A stretch of 64,000 nt of DNA from Edaphobacter flagellatus (GTDB taxonomy: Bacteria > Acidobacteriota > Terriglobia > Terriglobales > Acidobacteriaceae): contig NZ_CP073697.1 of assembly GCF_025264665.1 (NCBI RefSeq), forward strand, positions 1,736,001-1,800,000, in the 5' to 3' direction. This document shows, in pieces, positions 18,450 through 27,390 of the stretch (the first letter of the stretch is position 1; every line of letters begins with the position of its first letter). The notes beneath the pieces were generated by a model. The model ran no database searches and was not told where the DNA came from. It was given only the letters and a program-made list of their open reading frames with translations. A program made the position numbers and the translations under genes.

Positions 18450-19349
18450 ATGACGACCTCCCCTATTTTGAAACCGGCACTTGCAGCTATGCTGTCGCTT
18501 TCCCTGCTCGCCGGGTGCAGTAAATCGAAGCAGGACCAGGCCATTGAAGATGCGAAGAAGCAGGCAGCTGCGACCGGACAGCCGCAACAGGTGATCTCGG
18601 TCGATAAGAACGGCAATACCGTAACGACCACCATTCAGCCGCCGACTCCTGGACAGACGGGCCAGACCGTAACGACGACTGTGACCCCACCGAGCTCAGC
18701 TCCCGCAAATACACCTGCAGTTGCCGGCGGTCAGCCTGCGCCGACATCTTCGCAGGCCACCGTGATGGTGAACGGACAGCCAGAGGTCGCAAGGCCTACG
18801 CCCGGCAATCCCATCATCGTCCCTGCGGACGTTAAAATTCCTGCCGGAACAACCCTGGCCATCCGCATCAACCAGCACATCAGTGTGAAGACCAGCAGCC
18901 CCGGCGACCGCTTCGACGGTGAGATCGTCGATCCGGTTGCAGATGACAATGGCCGCGTCATTGTTCCCAAAGGTACGCCAGTAGGAGGTGTCGTTGCCGC
19001 TGCACACAAGCGCGGCCACTTTAAAGGAGCTTCCATCCTCCAGCTTCGGCTCACTTCCATGACACTGAACGGCACACGCTATCCACTGGCAACCAGCAGC
19101 CTGACGCGCACGAAGAAGGGCAAGGGCAAGCGCTCCGCAGCCTTCATTGGAGGAGGCACCGGTCTCGGCATGTTGATCGGTGGCGTCGCCACTGGAGGCA
19201 CCGGCCTGTTGATCGGCGGACTCGCCGGTGCAGGCGCAGGTACGGCAGCCGCTGGCCTGACCGGCAACCGCGATGTCGATATCCCGTCGGAATCAATCGT
19301 GCGATTCAAACTGGCCGAAGCACTTCAGGTGCAACCAGCGCAGAACTGA
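18450..19349 (+). CDS. Predicted lipoprotein with glycine-zipper segment
   Basis: The 299-residue protein has a lipoprotein signal (AAMLSLSLLAGC). A Thr/Pro/Gln-rich linker to about residue 120 follows, then a compact domain (IPAGTTLAIRINQHISVKTS, GDRFDGEIVDPVADDNGRVI) and a glycine-rich stretch (FIGGGTGLGMLIGG, GLLIGGLAGAGAGTAA). The domain resembles those of conjugal VirB10-like or surface proteins with 'PKGTPVGGVV' loops, but this is a single chromosomal gene. Function is unknown. A strong terminator follows 16 bases after the stop. Confidence 0.75.
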   Translation: MTTSPILKPALAAMLSLSLLAGCSKSKQDQAIEDAKKQAAATGQPQQVISVDKNGNTVTTTIQPPTPGQTGQTVTTTVTPPSSAPANTPAVAGGQPAPTSSQATVMVNGQPEVARPTPGNPIIVPADVKIPAGTTLAIRINQHISVKTSSPGDRFDGEIVDPVADDNGRVIVPKGTPVGGVVAAAHKRGHFKGASILQLRLTSMTLNGTRYPLATSSLTRTKKGKGKRSAAFIGGGTGLGMLIGGVATGGTGLLIGGLAGAGAGTAAAGLTGNRDVDIPSESIVRFKLAEALQVQPAQN

Positions 19350-19365
19350 TGTGTGTTTGAGAAAG

Positions 19366-19395
19366 AAAAAGCCCCGGTCAGTACCGGGGCTTTTT
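19366..19395. terminator. Bidirectional Rho-independent terminator
   Basis: GCCCCGGT-CAGT-ACCGGGGC forms a perfect 8-bp stem with a 4-base loop at 19371-19390, flanked by AAAAA and TTTTT. It lies between the convergent lipoprotein gene and iscA and can end transcription from both sides. Confidence 0.92.
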
Positions 19396-19411
19396 CATAT
19401 CGATTTCAGAT

Positions 19412-19909
19412 TTATGCGGTAAAGCTGGATCCGCAGCCACAGCTCTTCGTCGAATTCGGATTGATGAAGTTGAAACCCTGCCGCATCAGCGTCTCTTCAA
19501 AGTCGAGCACCATACCGGCGAGATAGAGAAAGCTCTTCGGGTCGACGAAGACGCGCACAGGTTTTCCATCCGTAGGATCACCGGGTGTCTCCACACCTGC
19601 ACCGAATACAAAGACACGATCACGCTCGCGTGGCTGTGAGTCGAACCGGATCGAGTAGCTCAAGCCCGAGCAGCCACCGCCCATCACACCCAGGCGCAAA
19701 CCGCCCTGCTCCGGCGAGACACCCTCTTTCGCCATCGCCACGCGGATGCGCTTCAGCGCGTTCTTCGTAATTTCGACAGCAGCCTTGGCGCGTGGTGCCT
19801 GCCCTTCGGCAGACAACAACGTCATGCCTGCAAACGGATCCTTCGGCTGCTCTGGAGCAGCCGCCGTCGCGCCCTGCGGAGTTGTCGGTTGAATCGAAAC
19901 CATTGCCAT
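19412..19909 (-). CDS. iscA: IscA/HesB-type Fe-S carrier protein
   Basis: The 165-residue protein has an N-terminal extension of about 43 residues before the A-type carrier domain. The three cluster-binding cysteines are present: C80 (MGGGCSGLSY), C157 and C159 (STKSCGCGSS). A-type carriers pass Fe-S clusters from IscU to target enzymes. ErpA- or SufA-type naming is equally possible. It lies 95 bases after iscU on the same strand. TTG 19915 is a less likely start than ATG 19909. Confidence 0.88.
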   Translation of the reverse strand: MAMVSIQPTTPQGATAAAPEQPKDPFAGMTLLSAEGQAPRAKAAVEITKNALKRIRVAMAKEGVSPEQGGLRLGVMGGGCSGLSYSIRFDSQPRERDRVFVFGAGVETPGDPTDGKPVRVFVDPKSFLYLAGMVLDFEETLMRQGFNFINPNSTKSCGCGSSFTA

Positions 19910-20004
19910 CGTCAAAACCTGCCGTGATGCAAGAAGGCACCCCGCTTCGTTTTACATCTACGAAAAACGGGGCGCCTGTATGTTGTGCGCCTCAGCGCAG
20001 AAAG

Positions 20005-20424
20005 TTAGTGAGCCGCAACTGCAGCCGTCTCGGTTTCCGCGACGCTGTTCTTCTTCTTCCAGTCACCGATCGCCGCACGGATAGCATCCTCAGCCAGCAC
20101 CGAGCAGTGAATCTTCACCGGGGGAAGCGCAAGCTCCTTGACGATATCGGTGTTCGAAATCGCCAGTGCCTCGGCAACGGTCTTACCCTTCACCCACTCA
20201 GTAGCGAGCGAGCTCGAAGCAATGGCCGAGCCGCAGCCGAAGGTCTTGAACTTCGCATCTTCAATGACCTGCGTCTCGGGGTTGACCTTAATCTGCAAAC
20301 GCATAACGTCGCCGCACTCAGGCGCGCCTACCAGGCCGGTTCCGACCTCCTGCGCACCCTTGTCAAGCGTTCCGACGTTGCGGGGATTGTTGTAGTGGTC
20401 TACGACCTTGTCGCTGTATGCCAT
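20005..20424 (-). CDS. iscU: Fe-S cluster scaffold IscU
   Basis: The 139-residue scaffold shows cluster ligands C37 (APECGD), C64 (FGCGSA) and C107 (IHCSV) and the stabilising D39. The LPPVK peptide at 100-104, recognised by HscA, is intact, which links it to the hscA gene at 2298. A short Ala/Thr tail follows the domain. It lies downstream of iscS, but a phospholipase-like gene is inserted between them. Confidence 0.93.
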   Translation of the reverse strand: MAYSDKVVDHYNNPRNVGTLDKGAQEVGTGLVGAPECGDVMRLQIKVNPETQVIEDAKFKTFGCGSAIASSSLATEWVKGKTVAEALAISNTDIVKELALPPVKIHCSVLAEDAIRAAIGDWKKKNSVAETETAAVAAH

Positions 20425-20561
20425 GGGGATATGTCCTCGCTTCTTTAGATGATAACTCGGACTGTTTTGGTGCGCTAGATGTCTGCTAAATACCGCATTG
20501 ATTTATTTCTGCCTGAATTCGCGCATAAACAATTTAGAATGAGTGACTTGACGGCAAGCCA

Positions 20562-22010
20562 TTACCTGGTGGAGTTCTGCAAATTTTCGGTATCAGGCCC
20601 ATAGGTTGGGAATGGGAGCGGTTCCTCACTGGTAGGCATCGTGCGCAACGTTGTCAGATCGGCCTGCAGGACCTTCCATTGATCGCTATGCTGTTGCGTA
20701 GAAAAGGGAAGGCTCATGTCTGCATAATAGGCCAGGATGTCTTCCTTGATTCCCGGAGGAATCGGCTGCGTGGGCTTGGCTACCAGATGATGCACCAGAG
20801 CACAGTAGGTGTCATCGGTAAGCGGATAGCCACCTGGTTTGACGACTGCACCCGTATCCAGATCCCGATTGCGCAATGGATGATGGGCGTCTCCACTTCC
20901 GCGAATACTGGCCTGCGAAGCATCCGGCCTGGCTGGCAGAGGGTCGGATGGCGGAGGTTGCGAATGCGTATCTGCCGCTGCGGCCTGTTTTGCCCCCGCT
21001 CCGGTTTCGGGAGGCGGAGTAAAGCGGCGCAGGGTTGTGTTGAGCATATCTACCGAACGAATGACAGAGCGGAGATAGTCCTGGTCGGTATCCACAGTTG
21101 GCCCCTTCACTGCAGCAAACTTGATTGGACCGACCTTCGGCAGAATCCATATAAGCCCCGCAAGCGTATAGGTTCCGATTCCGGCCTTGCGCCGATATTG
21201 ATCCCAATTGTTTTTTATGGCCACGGCCGTAATCTGGGCAGTCAGCTGTTGCAACTCCGGAGAATCGACAACAGGCGGTTCGTGATGCCGATGCAACAGA
21301 GTGACCGCATAGGCCACGCGCGGAATGAAGTTTCGAACTGCGAAACGATACCCTTTTACGTTGATTCGCTTGCCGCGCCCCGCGCTGAAGTCTTCAGCCA
21401 GGCCGTAGGTCTGATAGAAGGCCAGCTCTAACTGTCTCTGCGGCACTTCAAGCCCTACGTGACGAAGATAGTGGACGGGAGCGAAGTGTCCGTGTGCAAT
21501 CTCGTTGATGTCAAAGCCGAACTCAGTACGTACGTGTTGCGATTCGCCCTGCGCATAGTTGACGGACTTGCCGAAGCGCTGGCCCAGCTTTGGAAATTCC
21601 ACCGGTACGGCAAGATTCGTGGCCGTAGCATGGCCGATGCTGTCACCAATAAAGTGTGAGAGAGCGCCAACCGCGAAAGCTAGTTCATCCGCATTGCCGG
21701 CGTTACGAAAGAGGTTAACAACGAAATCTCCGGAACGAACATAGTGCGTGAGATTGGAGAAGAAGGCGTCGCCGAAGGGATAGTAACCGATGTCTTGTAT
21801 GACGCAGCCACCATAGGCATAGGCGCGTGCATGTTCGATCTGAGCGTCGGTGAGTGTCGGATAGCGACTCTTGAGGAGCGGGACGATGGAAGTGTCCCAC
21901 GTAAGGTCGATGAGCTGCTCGTGCGTCAGCAGCGAATAGCCGCCCGCTGTAGGAGCCGCAAACAGACAAAGGAGAAGGAGGGCAATTAAAAACCGTGAGA
22001 TGGTTTGCAT
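20562..22010 (-). CDS. Zinc-dependent phospholipase C-like secreted protein
   Basis: Started at ATG 22010 the protein has 482 residues and a signal peptide (FLIALLLLCLFAAPTAGGYS). The family pattern follows: SLLTHEQLIDLTWD, ARAYAYGGCVIQDIGYYPFG, FAVGALSHFIGDSIGHATAT and HVRTEFGFDINEIAHGHFAP. The spaced His and Asp residues are those expected to bind zinc in the PLC/P1-nuclease-like fold. It would hydrolyse phospholipid head groups outside the cytoplasm, but the substrate is unproven. The C-terminal 150 residues are proline-rich. It interrupts iscS and iscU on the same strand, which is unusual. Confidence 0.75.
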   Translation of the reverse strand: MQTISRFLIALLLLCLFAAPTAGGYSLLTHEQLIDLTWDTSIVPLLKSRYPTLTDAQIEHARAYAYGGCVIQDIGYYPFGDAFFSNLTHYVRSGDFVVNLFRNAGNADELAFAVGALSHFIGDSIGHATATNLAVPVEFPKLGQRFGKSVNYAQGESQHVRTEFGFDINEIAHGHFAPVHYLRHVGLEVPQRQLELAFYQTYGLAEDFSAGRGKRINVKGYRFAVRNFIPRVAYAVTLLHRHHEPPVVDSPELQQLTAQITAVAIKNNWDQYRRKAGIGTYTLAGLIWILPKVGPIKFAAVKGPTVDTDQDYLRSVIRSVDMLNTTLRRFTPPPETGAGAKQAAAADTHSQPPPSDPLPARPDASQASIRGSGDAHHPLRNRDLDTGAVVKPGGYPLTDDTYCALVHHLVAKPTQPIPPGIKEDILAYYADMSLPFSTQQHSDQWKVLQADLTTLRTMPTSEEPLPFPTYGPDTENLQNSTR

Positions 22011-22144
22011 TGCTTTTAGCCGTAAAGAATATCGTACAGACCGGCATTCTCTATGACGGCAAAATGCCACTGCGCGATGGTTTTTCCCATAAAAAACACG
22101 AAGGACGCAGCCGAAGCCGCGTCCTTCTCTGGTTTCAATATTGA

Positions 22145-23419
22145 TTAGTGGGCCGCCCACTCGATCTTCGTGAGATCGATGCCTTCCTTGACCATCTCGT
22201 AGAGCGGCGACAGTTCGCGGAGCTTCCGCACCACATCGATAATCTTGTCGGAGACGTAATCGACCTCGGCCTTCGTGTTGAAACGGCCAAGCCCGAAGCG
22301 AATCGACGAATGCGCAACGTCGTCACCCAGGCCCAATGCCTTGAGCACATAGCTTGGCTCCAGCGTAGCCGAGGTGCAGGCCGAGCCCGAGGAGACGGCG
22401 ATATCGTTGATGCCCATCAGCAGCGACTCGCCTTCGACATAGACGAAGCTCATGTTCAGGTTGCCGGGCAGATGGTGCTCCATGTTGCCGTTGACGTGGA
22501 CGTAGTCGAGCGCGTTCTCGAGCTTATTCTTGAGGTAATCGCGTAGCTCCTGCTCGCGCTTCCCTTCCGCTTCCATCTCGTTCATCGCGATCTCGCATGC
22601 CGCGCCAAGGCCGACGATGCCGGGTACGTTGAGTGTGCCGCTACGCATGCCGCGCTCGTGGCCTCCACCGTTGATCTGTTCCGAGATCTGCACGCGCGGG
22701 TTGCGGCGGCGAACGTAGAGCGCGCCGACACCCTTCGGCCCGTAGAGCTTATGGCCGGAGAGCGAGAGGACGTCGATGTTGTCCTTCTGCACGTCGACGG
22801 GGATCTTGCCCACAGCCTGCACCGCGTCGGTGTGGAAGAGAATGCCCTTCTCGTGACAGAGCGCGCCGATCTCGCGAACGGGCTGGATGACGCCGATCTC
22901 ATTGTTTGCATACATGATCGAGACGAGGATCGTCTGATCGTCGATGGCACGCTTGAGATCTTCAATGTCGATGAGACCGTCTGCCTGTACAGGCAGGTAA
23001 GTGACACGATAGCCCTGCTTCTCCAGCTTCTTGCAGGTATCGAGGACAGCCTTGTGCTCGCTGACCTGCGTGATGATGTGGTTGCCGCGCTCGCGGTACA
23101 TCTCGGCGATGCCCTTGATGGCGAGGTTGTTCGATTCGGTTGCGCCAGAGGTAAAGATAACTTCCTTGGCAGAAGCGCCAATCAGCTTCGCAACCTGTTC
23201 GCGCGCCTTCTCGACGGCCTTCTCAGCCTCCCAGCCGAAGCTGTGATTGCGGCTGGCCGCATTGCCGAAGATGCCGGTGAGGTACGGCATCATGGCCTCA
23301 AGCACACGCGGATCGAGTGGCGTGGTCGCGTGGTTGTCCATGTAGATGGGGAGCTTCACGCCCTCAGGCAGTGGCTTCGACGACTCGGCGATCACAACTC
23401 CAGTTCCATTGCTGCTCAT
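22145..23419 (-). CDS. iscS: Cysteine desulfurase IscS
   Basis: The 424-residue PLP enzyme takes sulfur from cysteine for Fe-S clusters. The PLP lysine is K224 ([11 protein letters not shown]) and the persulfide cysteine is C348 (SSGSACTSA) in a long flexible loop, as in IscS rather than Suf[15 protein letters not shown] marks the N-terminal substrate region. It has about 20 extra N-terminal residues. It follows iscR by 36 bases and is surely its operon partner. Confidence 0.93.
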   Translation of the reverse strand: MSSNGTGVVIAESSKPLPEGVKLPIYMDNHATTPLDPRVLEAMMPYLTGIFGNAASRNHSFGWEAEKAVEKAREQVAKLIGASAKEVIFTSGATESNNLAIKGIAEMYRERGNHIITQVSEHKAVLDTCKKLEKQGYRVTYLPVQADGLIDIEDLKRAIDDQTILVSIMYANNEIGVIQPVREIGALCHEKGILFHTDAVQAVGKIPVDVQKDNIDVLSLSGHKLYGPKGVGALYVRRRNPRVQISEQINGGGHERGMRSGTLNVPGIVGLGAACEIAMNEMEAEGKREQELRDYLKNKLENALDYVHVNGNMEHHLPGNLNMSFVYVEGESLLMGINDIAVSSGSACTSATLEPSYVLKALGLGDDVAHSSIRFGLGRFNTKAEVDYVSDKIIDVVRKLRELSPLYEMVKEGIDLTKIEWAAH

Positions 23420-23455
23420 ACTCGTTCTCCTGAATTCTTCAATCTTTATCTGTGG

Positions 23456-23920
23456 CTAGAGGGCGATCGTGACCAGACCGCCGCCCACCGTCACCCCGCG
23501 CGAGGGCGCGCTCTCTCCGGATTCAACCAGGTCGGAGATATGAATTCCGCTCAACAGTTCCTTAATGCTGTCATTCACCTTGCGCAATGGTTCTTTGATG
23601 GTGCAGGTGCTGGTCAGGTCGCAGGCTCCGTGAATCGTAATGCAGCTTGTGATGAAAAGCGGCCCATCGATGGCGCGAATGACCTCAAAGGCCGAAATCT
23701 CCTTCGCCGGCTTGGCGAGGGCGTAACCCCCATGCGTTCCAGCATGCGAAACCAGCAACCCAGCCTTGGCGAGCGTCTGCAGAATCTTGGCAAGCAGCTG
23801 CTGCGGGATGTGGTAGGCTTCGGCGATGTCCTTAGCACTCTGCGCGGAGCCATCTGTCTGCTCGGCCAGATACTTGAGGGCCATCAGGCCATAATCGGCT
23901 TTTTTGGTCAGCCTTAGCAT
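23456..23920 (-). CDS. iscR: Rrf2-family regulator IscR
   Basis: The 154-residue protein has the Rrf2 winged helix (MLRLTKKADYGLMALKYLAE, AKDIAEAYHIPQQLLAKILQ). Three cysteines in TSCITIHGACDLTSTC sit at the spacing used to bind a [2Fe-2S] cluster. IscR senses Fe-S status and represses its own isc operon in E. coli. It is the first gene of this minus-strand isc group. The C-terminal 20 residues are glycine- and valine-rich. Confidence 0.9.
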   Translation of the reverse strand: MLRLTKKADYGLMALKYLAEQTDGSAQSAKDIAEAYHIPQQLLAKILQTLAKAGLLVSHAGTHGGYALAKPAKEISAFEVIRAIDGPLFITSCITIHGACDLTSTCTIKEPLRKVNDSIKELLSGIHISDLVESGESAPSRGVTVGGGLVTIAL

Positions 23921-23932
23921 GGTTGATCACAC

Positions 23933-23947
23933 GGACAATTTCAGTCC
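23933..23947. promoter_or_regulatory. Possible IscR/Rrf2 operator
   Basis: GGAC-AATTTCA-GTCC is a perfect 4-bp dyad with a 7-base spacer, 13 bases upstream of the iscR start. Its position fits autoregulation. I cannot match it to a known consensus with certainty. Confidence 0.35.
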
Positions 23948-24086
23948 TTATTCAGTGTAAGGCTGGTTTGACCACGCTGCAAGCCGATACTCGAACTACA
24001 ACGGATTGCCGGAAGATAGCCCCTTCAACTAGTTGACAAGACAGGCGCGCACGGGCAAAATCCAAGCATTCCAACCTTTTCTCCCC

Positions 24087-24272
24087 ATGACCACCCAGTG
24101 CAAACACCCTATAGTCAAAATCGTCTCCCGCGACGAAGATGCCGAATTTGTCGAATGCCAGAGCTGCGGAGAGATCTTCGATTCCACCGAATTCAGCGAC
24201 ATCGCCATTGAGGAAGAAGGAGAGGACGAGGCCGAAGAGCGTCCGACTCCAAAACCACGCAAACGCCGCTAG
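24087..24272 (+). CDS. Small zinc-knuckle protein of unknown function
   Basis: The 61-residue protein begins MTTQCKHPIVKIVSRDEDAE and contains CQSCGEIFD, so C5, H7 and the CxxC pair could bind one zinc ion. The C-terminal half is acidic (EEEGEDEAEE) and ends in a basic tail (PKPRKRR). The open frame runs 18 residues further upstream, but ATG 24087 places the conserved-looking part at the N-terminus. Its stop overlaps the end of the convergent phosphatidyltransferase gene by 4 bases. Confidence 0.6.
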   Translation: MTTQCKHPIVKIVSRDEDAEFVECQSCGEIFDSTEFSDIAIEEEGEDEAEERPTPKPRKRR

Positions 24273-24853
24273 ACGGCGGTCGGCGTATTGATCCTGCGCA
24301 GAACAATCCACGCATATTGAGCGGCAGAAACAGGCGCGAGCACTGCGATCACACGCAGCAGCATCGGTGTGACCGGAGCCAGCCAGGCTGCCGCTCGCCA
24401 GCTCTGGCTGATGCAGACCCGTTCGAACATGACTGTAATCACACCAAGAATCTGAACCAGCGTATTCAACTTGCCCAGCAGGCTTGGCCGGAAGTCTCGC
24501 AGTGTGCCCGTTGCAAACAGGACGGTCGAGATCAGCAGAATTCCCAGGTCGCGGCTGAAGACCAGCACCGTGACATATCGCGGGATGAGCGACACATGCG
24601 TAAGGGCGAGAAAGAGTGTGCTTAACAACAGCTTGTCGGCAATGGGATCGAGATATTGACCGAGCGTCGTTTTCTGACTTAATGCGCGAGCCAGCAGTCC
24701 GTCGAGAGCATCCGTAATACCGGCGAATAGAAAAAGCGCGAAGGCCAGGGGGAAATTGCCATCGAGAATCTCGTTGACGATGAACGGCACAACGAACAGA
24801 CGCAGCAGCGTCAGCAGATTGGGTGTGGCTCGAACTTGGCGAAAAAATGGCAC
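24269..24853 (-). CDS. CDP-alcohol phosphatidyltransferase (PgsA-like)
   Basis: The 194-residue membrane protein has the CDP-alcohol phosphatidyltransferase signature D-x2-DG-x2-AR-x8-G-x3-D-x3-D, seen as ITDALDGLLARALSQ and then LGQYLDPIADK. About five membrane segments are visible. It is likely to transfer a phosphatidyl group from CDP-diacylglycerol, most plausibly to glycerol-3-phosphate (the PgsA reaction). Cardiolipin or other head-group roles are possible. It is the last chromosomal gene before the tRNA and the integrated element. Confidence 0.88.
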   Translation of the reverse strand: MPFFRQVRATPNLLTLLRLFVVPFIVNEILDGNFPLAFALFLFAGITDALDGLLARALSQKTTLGQYLDPIADKLLLSTLFLALTHVSLIPRYVTVLVFSRDLGILLISTVLFATGTLRDFRPSLLGKLNTLVQILGVITVMFERVCISQSWRAAAWLAPVTPMLLRVIAVLAPVSAAQYAWIVLRRINTPTAV

Positions 24854-24968
24854 GCGCGATGAGCAGGTCGATGAATGCTTTAGGGCTTGTTCATCGTAAC
24901 CGGAATCCCCTCAGGGAAATAGAGTGCAGCAAAAACAATCTGCTTCATGGTCGCACAACGAGGTTCGG

Positions 24969-24998
24969 TTGCGACGCGGCGCATGTTCCGGTTACACT
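24969..24998 (+). promoter_or_regulatory. Probable promoter of the tRNA-Val gene
   Basis: TTGCGA and TACACT are separated by 18 bases, and the -10 element ends 12 bases before the mature tRNA start. Both hexamers are close to the housekeeping sigma consensus. Confidence 0.55.
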
Positions 24999-25010
24999 AA
25001 CAGAACGCAC

Positions 25011-25087
25011 AGGCGCGTAGCTCAGTTGGTTAGAGCGCTACCTTGACACGGTAGAGGTCAGCGGTTCGAATCCGCTCGTGCCTACCA
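25011..25087 (+). tRNA. tRNA-Val (anticodon GAC)
   Basis: The 77-base gene folds as a full cloverleaf. The acceptor stem AGGCGCG pairs with CGTGCCT with one G-T pair. The D arm has AGCTCAGTTGGTTAGAGC, the anticodon stem CTACC/GGTAG encloses TTGACAC with anticodon GAC, and the T arm has GCGGTTCGAATCCGC. CCA is encoded. The integrase gene ends 5 bases downstream, so the 3' half of this tRNA is the likely attachment site of the adjacent element. Confidence 0.96.
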
Positions 25088-25092
25088 TATTC

Positions 25093-26325
25093 TCAATCAC
25101 TTACAGCCTCCTGAGAAATGGTCGAGGGTCCAGAAGGGTCCAATAAGGATTTCTTCCTGGCTCCAACCCCTGCCCGCAGCATATCCGCCACCTTCGTCTG
25201 CGCCCGGCGCTTGTCCGGCGTCACCGCCTGCGCGTACACGTCGAGCGTGATCTTCGTGCTCGCATGCCGCAACAGCTCCTGCACCACCTTGACGTCCTCG
25301 CCATTGGCCTTCAGCAGGGTTGAAAAGGTGCGCCGGAAGGTGTGCCAGCCAATCGTCTTGGCGATCTTCGCCCGCGTCGCCGCAGGACGGATGCACCGTT
25401 TCAGGATCGAATCCGGGCTGTAGGGTTGCTTCCCCTTCATTCGCGTGCTGGCGAAGATCCAGTCCTCCGGCTGGTTATAGGGGCATCCCCGCTTCCACGT
25501 CAGCAGCTCCTCGGCGATCCACGGGTCAAGCGGAACCGGCTTCTCCGAGGCCAGAGTTTTGCACCGTCCCACGACCTTTCGATAGATCGACCGCGTGACG
25601 GAAAGCTCCAGTTCTTCGAAGTTGGCGTCCTGCCACTTCAATGCCATCAGTTCCCCGCGGCGCAGCCCGGTAAGCGCGTCAAGCAAGACCATCACCCGTT
25701 CCCGGTGCGACAGCTCCTCAAACAAGGCCACGAGTTCCGCGACATCGAGGATGTCTGGGACGCCTATCCGCTTCGCACTCTGCCGAACCATCGTGATAGG
25801 GTTCGAGTTCTGTGGGAGGAACTCGTGCCGGATCGCATGGTTGAACAGAACGCTCATAATGTTGCGGACCTTCGATTTCGTTCCCCTGGCCAGCGGCAAC
25901 GTGCGGAGCCACTTCTCTACAGCCACTGCCCTCACCTCACGCAGCCCGGAGTCGCCCCATTTCGGTTCGACATACAACCGAAGAAAGTCGCTGTAGACCG
26001 TGCGCGTAGAGAACGCCCGCCCTTCATCGTCTTCCTGTATGGGACCCAGTTCATGAAGCTTGAAGTGTGTAATGAGAGCGGCCACCGAGACCGGTTGCTG
26101 GGGGAATCGGGGCTGCTCTTCGTTGATAGTAACGCGTAAAGATTCGGCAGCCTTCAGAGCACTCGACTCGGTGGGATACTTCTCTATCGTGCCGAGAACC
26201 ACCTTGCGGCGAACCCGCTTCCCACTGGCATCCGTCTCACGCCAGCGGAAGATCCAGCAGTCCGGGCCCTGCTTCCTCTTCACGCGGTCGATCGTTCCTT
26301 GTTGATATCGTGTCCGTCGAAACAT
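25093..26325 (-). CDS. Tyrosine recombinase (ICE integrase)
   Basis: The 410-residue phage-type integrase has an N-terminal AP2-like arm-binding part (residues 1-70), a SAM-like core-binding domain (about 80-180) and a catalytic domain. The catalytic residues are in place: R222 (TGLRRGELM), H328-x2-R331 (GWHTFRR), H354 (LLRHAS) and Y364 (LDVYAQ). It would integrate the element into the tRNA-Val gene, whose 3' end lies 5 bases from its stop codon. AGAGG precedes the ATG. The excisionase gene lies 74 bases upstream on the same strand. Confidence 0.95.
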   Translation of the reverse strand: MFRRTRYQQGTIDRVKRKQGPDCWIFRWRETDASGKRVRRKVVLGTIEKYPTESSALKAAESLRVTINEEQPRFPQQPVSVAALITHFKLHELGPIQEDDEGRAFSTRTVYSDFLRLYVEPKWGDSGLREVRAVAVEKWLRTLPLARGTKSKVRNIMSVLFNHAIRHEFLPQNSNPITMVRQSAKRIGVPDILDVAELVALFEELSHRERVMVLLDALTGLRRGELMALKWQDANFEELELSVTRSIYRKVVGRCKTLASEKPVPLDPWIAEELLTWKRGCPYNQPEDWIFASTRMKGKQPYSPDSILKRCIRPAATRAKIAKTIGWHTFRRTFSTLLKANGEDVKVVQELLRHASTKITLDVYAQAVTPDKRRAQTKVADMLRAGVGARKKSLLDPSGPSTISQEAVSD

Positions 26326-26399
26326 GTTGTCCTCTCGTTTCGTTGGCCACAGACCGCTGACTTCGATGGTGCCATACTTTCAGCGGCTGAGGTCGCAAA

Positions 26400-26609
26400 T
26401 TACCGCATCAAATTGCGGATATATGTCTCCAACCCGGAGGCGCGAAAACGCCATACCTTGCCGAGCTTCATCCCCGGAATCTCTCCGCTCCGCGCCCTCC
26501 GCTTCACTGTCTCGGGATGCACCCCCATTAGGTCCGCTGCCTGCTGGCTATCCAAAAGCGGTTCGAACTCCGTCGATTCCTTCTTCTGTCCGTTGTCTTC
26601 TTCTCGCAT
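26400..26609 (-). CDS. Excisionase-like HTH protein (recombination directionality factor candidate)
   Basis: The 69-residue protein carries a MerR/Xis-type winged helix of about 50 residues: LLDSQQAADLMGVHPETVKR, RARSGEIPGMKLGKVWRF and a final helix ASGLETYI. Such proteins bend DNA at attachment sites and turn integrase towards excision. ATG 26609 is chosen over ATG 26642 because AGGAG sits 6 bases ahead of it. It is divergent from the gene at 26848 and precedes the integrase on the same strand. A 30-bp repeat lies 113 bases upstream. Confidence 0.75.
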   Translation of the reverse strand: MREEDNGQKKESTEFEPLLDSQQAADLMGVHPETVKRRARSGEIPGMKLGKVWRFRASGLETYIRNLMR

Positions 26610-26721
26610 TCCATCTCCTGCCGGCAGCAGTTCCCGCAACATGCCAAGAGCGGGGTCCGGGTGTGCGCGAAGTCGCGTCCGGTAGTGCCGATAGGCCGAC
26701 GATAGAGCGAATTTCAGGCGG

Positions 26722-26751
26722 CGATTATTACCTTTTTCGACGCATTATTCC
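26722..26751 (-). repeat. 30-bp perfect repeat, copy 1 (upstream of excisionase/integrase)
   Basis: On the minus strand it starts GGAATAATGCG and ends GGTAATAATCG. It is an exact reverse-complement match to 28550-28579. It lies 113 bases upstream of the excisionase start and points at it. Its mirror copy points at the secretion operon, so it is probably an operator or promoter shared by both units. Confidence 0.85.
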
Positions 26752-26847
26752 AACCAGAGCAGCCACACTTCCCTGCATAAGGGTCACAGGGGCACGTTCC
26801 GGAGAGTTGCTTCCTGCCGGAGGTATACGCGATGATCGATTCAACTG

Positions 26848-27291
26848 ATGAGCAACACGCCCACAATTCCGCCCGGCGGTGCACCATCCGTCCCACCCTA
26901 CTGGCGCGATGAGGGCGACTGGGTTGTCCTAATTGAATTTCTCCGCACGGACGACGCTGAGGATCGCGCGCGAGGAATAGAGGCCATCGGTTCTATGCTC
27001 GCGTATGCCCAGATCACCGATACGCGCATGCTGGCGCTCACCGGAGATCGAAAAGCGGACGCATACGAGTTGCTGTTCTCGTTCTCATCGCCGGAAAACA
27101 AAGCTGAGTTCCTGCGCCTGCTCAAATCGAACGATGCCACCGACTGCGAAGACGAAGAAATCCTTGTGCCCAATCAGGCCGAGATCGAAGCGGCCCAGCC
27201 CATTGCACGGGTGCTTCCCGACGACGTCATGCGACAGGTCACAGCCATCGCGATGATGATGTTTGGTGGACAGACGGAGTCTATTCAGTAG
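26848..27291 (+). CDS. Hypothetical ICE protein
   Basis: The 147-residue protein is acidic, with a central part FLRTDDAEDRARGIEAIGSM and LFSFSSPENKAEFLRLLKSN, and a helical methionine-rich end. I do not recognise it. GGAGG at 26819-26823 is spaced for an overlapping 26-codon frame (ATG 26832 to TGA 26910) rather than for ATG 26848. Translation may therefore be coupled, or the short frame is accidental. It is divergent from the excisionase gene. Confidence 0.55.
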   Translation: MSNTPTIPPGGAPSVPPYWRDEGDWVVLIEFLRTDDAEDRARGIEAIGSMLAYAQITDTRMLALTGDRKADAYELLFSFSSPENKAEFLRLLKSNDATDCEDEEILVPNQAEIEAAQPIARVLPDDVMRQVTAIAMMMFGGQTESIQ

Positions 27292-27390
27292 TAGCCTGCA
27301 ACCATCCTCGACCTCTGGGGGAAACGCTCTCAGCGCCTCGGTCTCGCTTCAGCGTTTGCCAGTCTTTCCTGATCTCCAATCCCATTGCTC

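Noticed and set aside
26832..26910. 26-codon frame with a good GGAGG site overlapping the gene at 26848
   Set aside because: It is too short and without homology to call as a gene. It is mentioned only as possible translational coupling.
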